From: Nemopilema nomurai
Taxonomy: Eukaryota > Cnidaria > Scyphozoa > Rhizostomeae > Rhizostomatidae
Assembly (NCBI GenBank): GCA_003864495.1
Contig: ML133404.1
Span: forward strand, 23,639-87,638
Direction: 5' to 3'
Length of the DNA: 64,000 bases
Shown here in pieces: positions 59,282-64,000 of the stretch (positions within the stretch are counted from its first letter, which is position 1; each line of letters starts with the position of its first letter). Below the pieces are notes generated by a model. That model ran no database searches and was not told the DNA's origin. It worked only from the letters and a program-made list of their open reading frames with translations. A program made the position numbers and the translations under genes.

Positions 59282-62200
59282 GGTAATGTGCTTATTTTTA
59301 TTTGAGCGCTCAATGAACGGCTCTCCAAAACATTTGAAGCAACAACAACAAATATGGCTAAACGAATTTGATCTCGTGATCTGCGTGGGAAGGGTCAGGG
59401 GGGAGGGAAGTGAAGTGGTTAATAATATTCAGTAACGTTGCTGTTAGAAGAAGACAATGCTAGCAAAAGGAAATTTAACCTTTTTTAATCAAAATTTTTG
59501 GAGTATGAAAACTATGCAGTAAATTTGGTGCAATTAGGCCATATTTATTATCACGATTTCCTCTAAATGACATAATAAGAACGTAAACTTTTAGAAACAT
59601 TAACTTTGGAGACACGTGTAAAAGCAGGAATTGTCAGCAAGCTACTTTTTTAACCCTAATTGAGTATACGTGGGGCATTCTATTTTGTAATTGGCGTTAA
59701 TTGTCATAATAAGTGTACTTCTAGGAATGTTTCACATTTGTCATTTTTCCGCAAACCAATCACATTGTTCTCCTTATGCTGAATTTATTGTTTAGTAACA
59801 TTGGATTGGAGGTTGCAAGTTTTATGATGGCTCAATGCTTTCCCTTTTGCGAAACTCCATGCTTCATGTCAAATTTCATTATGATTTCTGTCCCAAAACC
59901 TCCTCAAAATACCTAATTAATTTAAGGCAATATTTTGTAGAAATATTTATTTCATAGGTATTGTTTGGCTCAAGGAAATTATTTCCTGTAATATTTTCCC
60001 CAGCCAGCTTTCTTGCCCTGTTGTCAGAGTTTCAATAAAAGCAGCATCAGATATTGGCAAGTCCTAGTTTCATGAATGAAAATACTTATTATTGGGAATG
60101 GAAAACTAGCTAGGTATAGTTGTAACAGTTGATGATTGTGCTACTTAAATGATTACACATTTATTAAAGAATTATATGTGTTAGTAGCAATCCAAGTTTA
60201 AAAAAATTAACAATGCCGGAAATAAGGAGAACATGATATCATGCCCTAGAAGAGGTTTTGTAAAATTGTTTACATAAAGGAAAAATTTCATAACTACCAT
60301 TATTAATGAAATAATTCAACTAGGTTAACATCAATTTGTTCTTGTGACATTAGTGTCTTCTTCATAGAACCTTTCAATAGTATAATATAAATTTAACAAT
60401 AGTGAATTGAAGAGGAATCCTTCTCCGTTCAGAAATAAGAAAATGATTTCAAAATGACTCACTTTGATTAGTGAAGCAGTATGGAACAAATCAAATGACT
60501 CAGTCAGTGCTATGTAATTATACCTCATTAATAACCTGATATGGCAAAATAATTGATCTCCTGCAGTCAGTTTAATAGGGGTTTATTCTCACATAAATCC
60601 ACTACATCAGGGAACATCACATAGCCAGGGTATAAAACCCTTATTACACTAGTGATTTCAACCTGAGTTGAACCTGGCTTCATGTCAACTCAGTTGGAGA
60701 GTTTATTGTTGAAGTAAAGCTAGAGAGGGCTTGGGCCCAACCTAACCTTTCCCTGGATCAAATATGTCTTGACCTTGGAAGAGATTTCAAGAAATGGACA
60801 TGCTGGCTGCTAATCCTTATTTAATGCCTATTTGGTGGAAGGGCTTTTCAACTGAAAGAGAGCATTTTGAATCATGGCGTGAATTAATCTATTGCGAATC
60901 TTGTAATAACTCTTTGATTTCTGTAACTCTTTGTATTCTTTAGCAGTATTGCAAACTCAAACAGAAGTAAGCTTTTAGCTGTACAACCATGATGCCTCTA
61001 AATCTAAAGAAATATCTAAATATTCGAAAAATAATAGCTTGCACGTAACAGTCCAAAAACATTAACTTTTCATTATAAACTAATTGAAAGATGAAGATTT
61101 CAATTATGATTTATTTTCGAAAAAGATTTACGATAGCGAGGTAAAAAATTGATGACCTCAACCCGAAACGGAGAATTTATAATATAATATGTTATGAATC
61201 AAAATTTTTTCAGTTGCAGCTCCTATATGCACTGGCAATATTTTTGAAAACAAAACTAGCGCTGAAAACTCCGCAGCGAAATCAGTTAAACGGAACCCAG
61301 AAATCTTCAATCGAATATCTCCCCCCCCCCTTGCGCGTATGTTGCTATTTACTTTAACGCTTTCATTTGACGGCCGTTAGCAACTTTCTCAATCGCCTTT
61401 GTTTCCGCATCCTTGTATGCCGTAAATCAGCCAATCTTGCTGTTTCGAAAGGCCAATAGAAGTGGCCTTGCTATTGGCCGGGTCATTTCACAAAGCCAGA
61501 TTCCTTCGCTCTTCACTTCCTATGGCATATTGCAATTAAAATTTATCGTGTTGCCATTTCCAGTGCACGTTGGGGGTGTAAATGACATATTTACAATCCT
61601 TTCTACGCAATGACAGTAAACACACCAACAGCTAATTATTTTTATTTCTATTCCAACAGCTATCTATTCGATTTTTATTTTATATTTCAGTTTTTTAGGT
61701 TTAATTCTCGAACTCTCTTAATTCTCTTGCTCAAGTTTTATCGAAATTTGATTTTACGTTAAAGTCCGGTAGAATTGATGTTTTGATTTTGCAAGTTCAA
61801 ACTTCAAACTATAAGAAAATTATGGTCCGAAATGCAAGTTTTCAACGTTCTTCACTTGCCGATATGATTCTCTGTAAGCTGTCAAACTTCATCTGTTGCT
61901 GCAGGCTGTAACACTGCAGGCGAGTTTTAACCGGTCGAAGAGAATAATTTAACTCGAAAGATCAACAGAGCTACCGAAAAGAAAGGAGAATAGGAGATGC
62001 TAGTTTCCTTGAAAGTATAACAGAATCTTCGGACGTAGAATGGTCCAGCAACCAAATTTTCACACAAACATTGTTACGCGTTCTAAGTCTTACAAACAAC
62101 GAAGAATTGTCCGATTTTCTTATGAATGGTGAAAAAAAATCTGTTTTGCGCCGTTATTCTATTCATACACACAAAAATAGAAAATATTTGTCTATGATTT

Positions 62201-62351
62201 TGCCGCTTTCACGACGCTTTTGCTTGAGTATGGAAATTTTAATACGCCTAAGATAATTTAAGTCATTCCTTTAAAAGACAGTGGTAGAATTTTCTATCCA
62301 CTGGAAGGATGAATGATTGAAAATTTTTTATGGCAGCCGCAGCCTTAAACC

Positions 62352-62419
62352 GTTTCGACCTTTGACCCTTTTCGACCCTTGACCCTTTTCGACCCTTGAC
62401 CCTATTCGACCCTTGACCC
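62352..62419. repeat. 17-bp minisatellite, four units
   Basis: Four head-to-tail units of TTTTCGACCCTTGACCC at 62352, 62369, 62386 and 62403. The middle two are identical, and the outer two differ by one or two bases. Confidence 0.9.
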
Positions 62420-63284
62420 TTGTGACGTTTTCTGATAGCAGCTCGGAAATTCTCCCAGCCGCTCCTGGCTTTCACATATCCCTAGTTATTCGTTAAGAAA
62501 GCTAAAGAATGATGATATATGATGGATGCAAAGTTAAGATTTCTAGAAATGATAAATCAACTTGACTCACAAGAATGCCTTTTTATCTGAGACTTAACAA
62601 TTTGTAAGAACTCTTGAACATGTTGCAAAATTTATTTATATGCCTTCTGTGCCTCAGTTATAACTTTGCTAAAAGTGCCTGTGCTATCTGCTCAAAAATA
62701 AAGTTTGCTAAACTTCGGTACATTTTCTATTTTTATGGAAAGTTGAAACAAGCTAGTTTTAGATTTCATAGTACTCAGAACCACACAATTTACACAGGAA
62801 GATAAAATCAAGTTAACAAGACCATGAATCTTGAAGATATCATGTTTTGAGTGCGCTAAAACTTGAAGCATCAAGTTCATAGTAAATACAAGAAAGCGAT
62901 TGAAAGCTCTGCCAAGTTTGAAGATTGTTATTGCTCTAATAAATCGAGATCATTTGCCCTCTTCATCATCAAGTGCAAGTCATATGTCATGGCTCATACC
63001 GAAATCAATTTAAATACTGGGTATCAGTGTGTGTGTGTCAAGGAAAGCCAAAAAAAATATTTTTGTTTATTTATGGCAATTTATTTAGAATGTTTTTTCT
63101 CCATTTTTCACACGAATATATTTATATGCAAAAACTGCACTGCAAGAAAATTGTTTCACTAGTGCCTCTTCTTTATTTGCTTTTTATTTGTTATTGAATA
63201 TTCTTTTCGTTCTGCAGGCAATGAAATTGCTGAAACCATGACCTGCATTTTCACTGATGAACAGAAGCAGTAGAAAGCTGCATA

Positions 63285-64000
63285 ATGCCAAGAAAGAAGA
63301 GGCACGGCCAGAGAGGACGAGAGTCTCGGAGGCTGTATTATGAGGCTAGCAAGAAAAAGAAGGCTTTGGCTAAAAATCGCAAACTTGTTTTAAAAAGTTA
63401 CAGGAAGTTTTATGCAAAAAAGATTCGCACTGCAATCAAAAGGATGGTGGCTTTGCAGAATGGGAAAAATTATAAGAAACGCGAAACCACGGATGACTGC
63501 CAAAATACTTTATCTTCAACAGAAATTGGAAATGTTGAAAATCTGCAGGTTTTTATGTCATTTTACGATGCAGTGGTAAGTCGCTCAAAACAAATAAGGA
63601 CGAAGGAAAGGCATCATGGCAAGTTGAAAAGAGTTGCTGCGCTTGAGGAGAATTTGCTGACAAAAGGGCTACCTACAATAGACGAAGACTTGACTCTTTT
63701 GCTGGCTTCACGGTGCGTATTTCGTGAGGAAGATGACGTTGTGGAAGCCCATTTGACAGCCTTACAGAACGGTGCTCCTATAGAATATGGTTCCTCATCG
63801 TCTAGCGAATCTGAGCCTGAGGACCTGGGAAAGACGAGTCAACCAGAAGGCGACGCCAATAAAATAAATGATACTTCGGAAATTGTTTTGCCCACAGGCG
63901 CAAAAGAACCTCAGCATGTTACAAGCATTGCAATCGACAAAAACAATTCTTTAGGGTGTATTCAACCTATGGTCAGAAAAAGAGGCAAACCACGAAATAC
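63285..64000 (+). CDS. Unrecognised basic nuclear-type protein, 5' part; runs off right edge
   Basis: Open from ATG 63285 to the window end, at least 238 codons, with an in-frame stop (TGA 63258-63260) upstream fixing this as the first ATG. An acceptor (TTCTGCAG) ends at 63216, so a 5' non-coding exon is likely. Residues 1-75 are very basic, starting MPRKKRHGQRGRESRR, with many Lys/Arg/Tyr. The middle is mixed with LPTIDEDLTLLLASRC. An acidic Ser-rich tract follows (SSSSSESEPED), and near the window edge VRKRGKPRN resembles an AT-hook core. This suggests a nuclear, perhaps DNA-binding, protein. No family is recognised, and it could belong to a gene or a transposon. Confidence 0.6.
   Translation, partial: MPRKKRHGQRGRESRRLYYEASKKKKALAKNRKLVLKSYRKFYAKKIRTAIKRMVALQNGKNYKKRETTDDCQNTLSSTEIGNVENLQVFMSFYDAVVSRSKQIRTKERHHGKLKRVAALEENLLTKGLPTIDEDLTLLLASRCVFREEDDVVEAHLTALQNGAPIEYGSSSSSESEPEDLGKTSQPEGDANKINDTSEIVLPTGAKEPQHVTSIAIDKNNSLGCIQPMVRKRGKPRN

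Larger units (their letters stand above)
57881..63284. other. Intergenic upstream of CNTD1-like gene and of the right-edge gene
   Basis: 5.4 kb with no recognised gene. It contains an exon-like segment at 59172-59281, a poly-C tract near 61320-61330 and a 17-bp minisatellite at 62352-62419. A bidirectional or separate promoter for the flanking genes may lie here, but nothing specific was seen. Confidence 0.5.

Noticed and set aside
62263..62475. Minus-strand frame with KGxxSxRVKG-type repeats
   Set aside because: The protein repeats come from the 17-bp minisatellite; no other evidence of coding.

Overview
This is eukaryotic nuclear DNA from an animal. It is AT-rich, and its genes have many short exons with GT-AG introns. 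At least five genes belong to families found across animals. Two transposon types present here (ISL2EU and BEL/Pao) and a pair of Brinker-type DNA-binding genes suggest a marine invertebrate, possibly a cnidarian. The sequence alone does not fix the species.

Layout. (1) 541-2489 (-): first five coding exons of CDIPT, phosphatidylinositol synthase; the 3' end lies off the left edge. (2) 2490-13018: about 10 kb with no recognised gene. (3) 13075-16631 (+): a four-exon type II membrane glycosyltransferase of the B4GALNT3/4 class, 787 aa. (4) 18032-21887: a nearly complete ISL2EU-type DNA transposon with TIRs, an AT target duplication and two convergent genes (SWIM/YqaJ/PHD protein; THAP/DDE transposase). 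Each gene has one apparent frameshift. (5) 21890-27390: repeats and a few exon-like pieces. (6) 27391-35797 (+): SLC8B1/NCLX, the mitochondrial Na+/Ca2+ exchanger, 16 coding exons, 628 aa, all splice phases closing. (7) 38583-42403: two divergent single-exon genes with Brinker-type DNA-binding domains, about three quarters identical over that domain. (8) 43209-46606 (+): ARPC3, seven exons, 178 aa. (9) 47670-57880 (-): a CNTD1-like cyclin, six exons, 299 aa. One of its introns holds a 6.3-kb BEL/Pao LTR retrotransposon (50340-56658) whose 430-bp LTRs look identical, so the insertion is very recent. (10) 63285-64000 (+): start of an unrecognised basic protein that runs off the right edge.

The host genes do not form a pathway. 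They are ordinary animal genes for lipid synthesis, glycan synthesis, mitochondrial calcium efflux, actin branching and meiotic crossover control. The accessory content is the two young transposons, the Brinker-domain pair and several local repeats. No rRNA, tRNA, CRISPR array or prokaryotic-style operon was seen. Exon boundaries were placed by eye from homology, GT-AG signals and phase, and have no transcript support.
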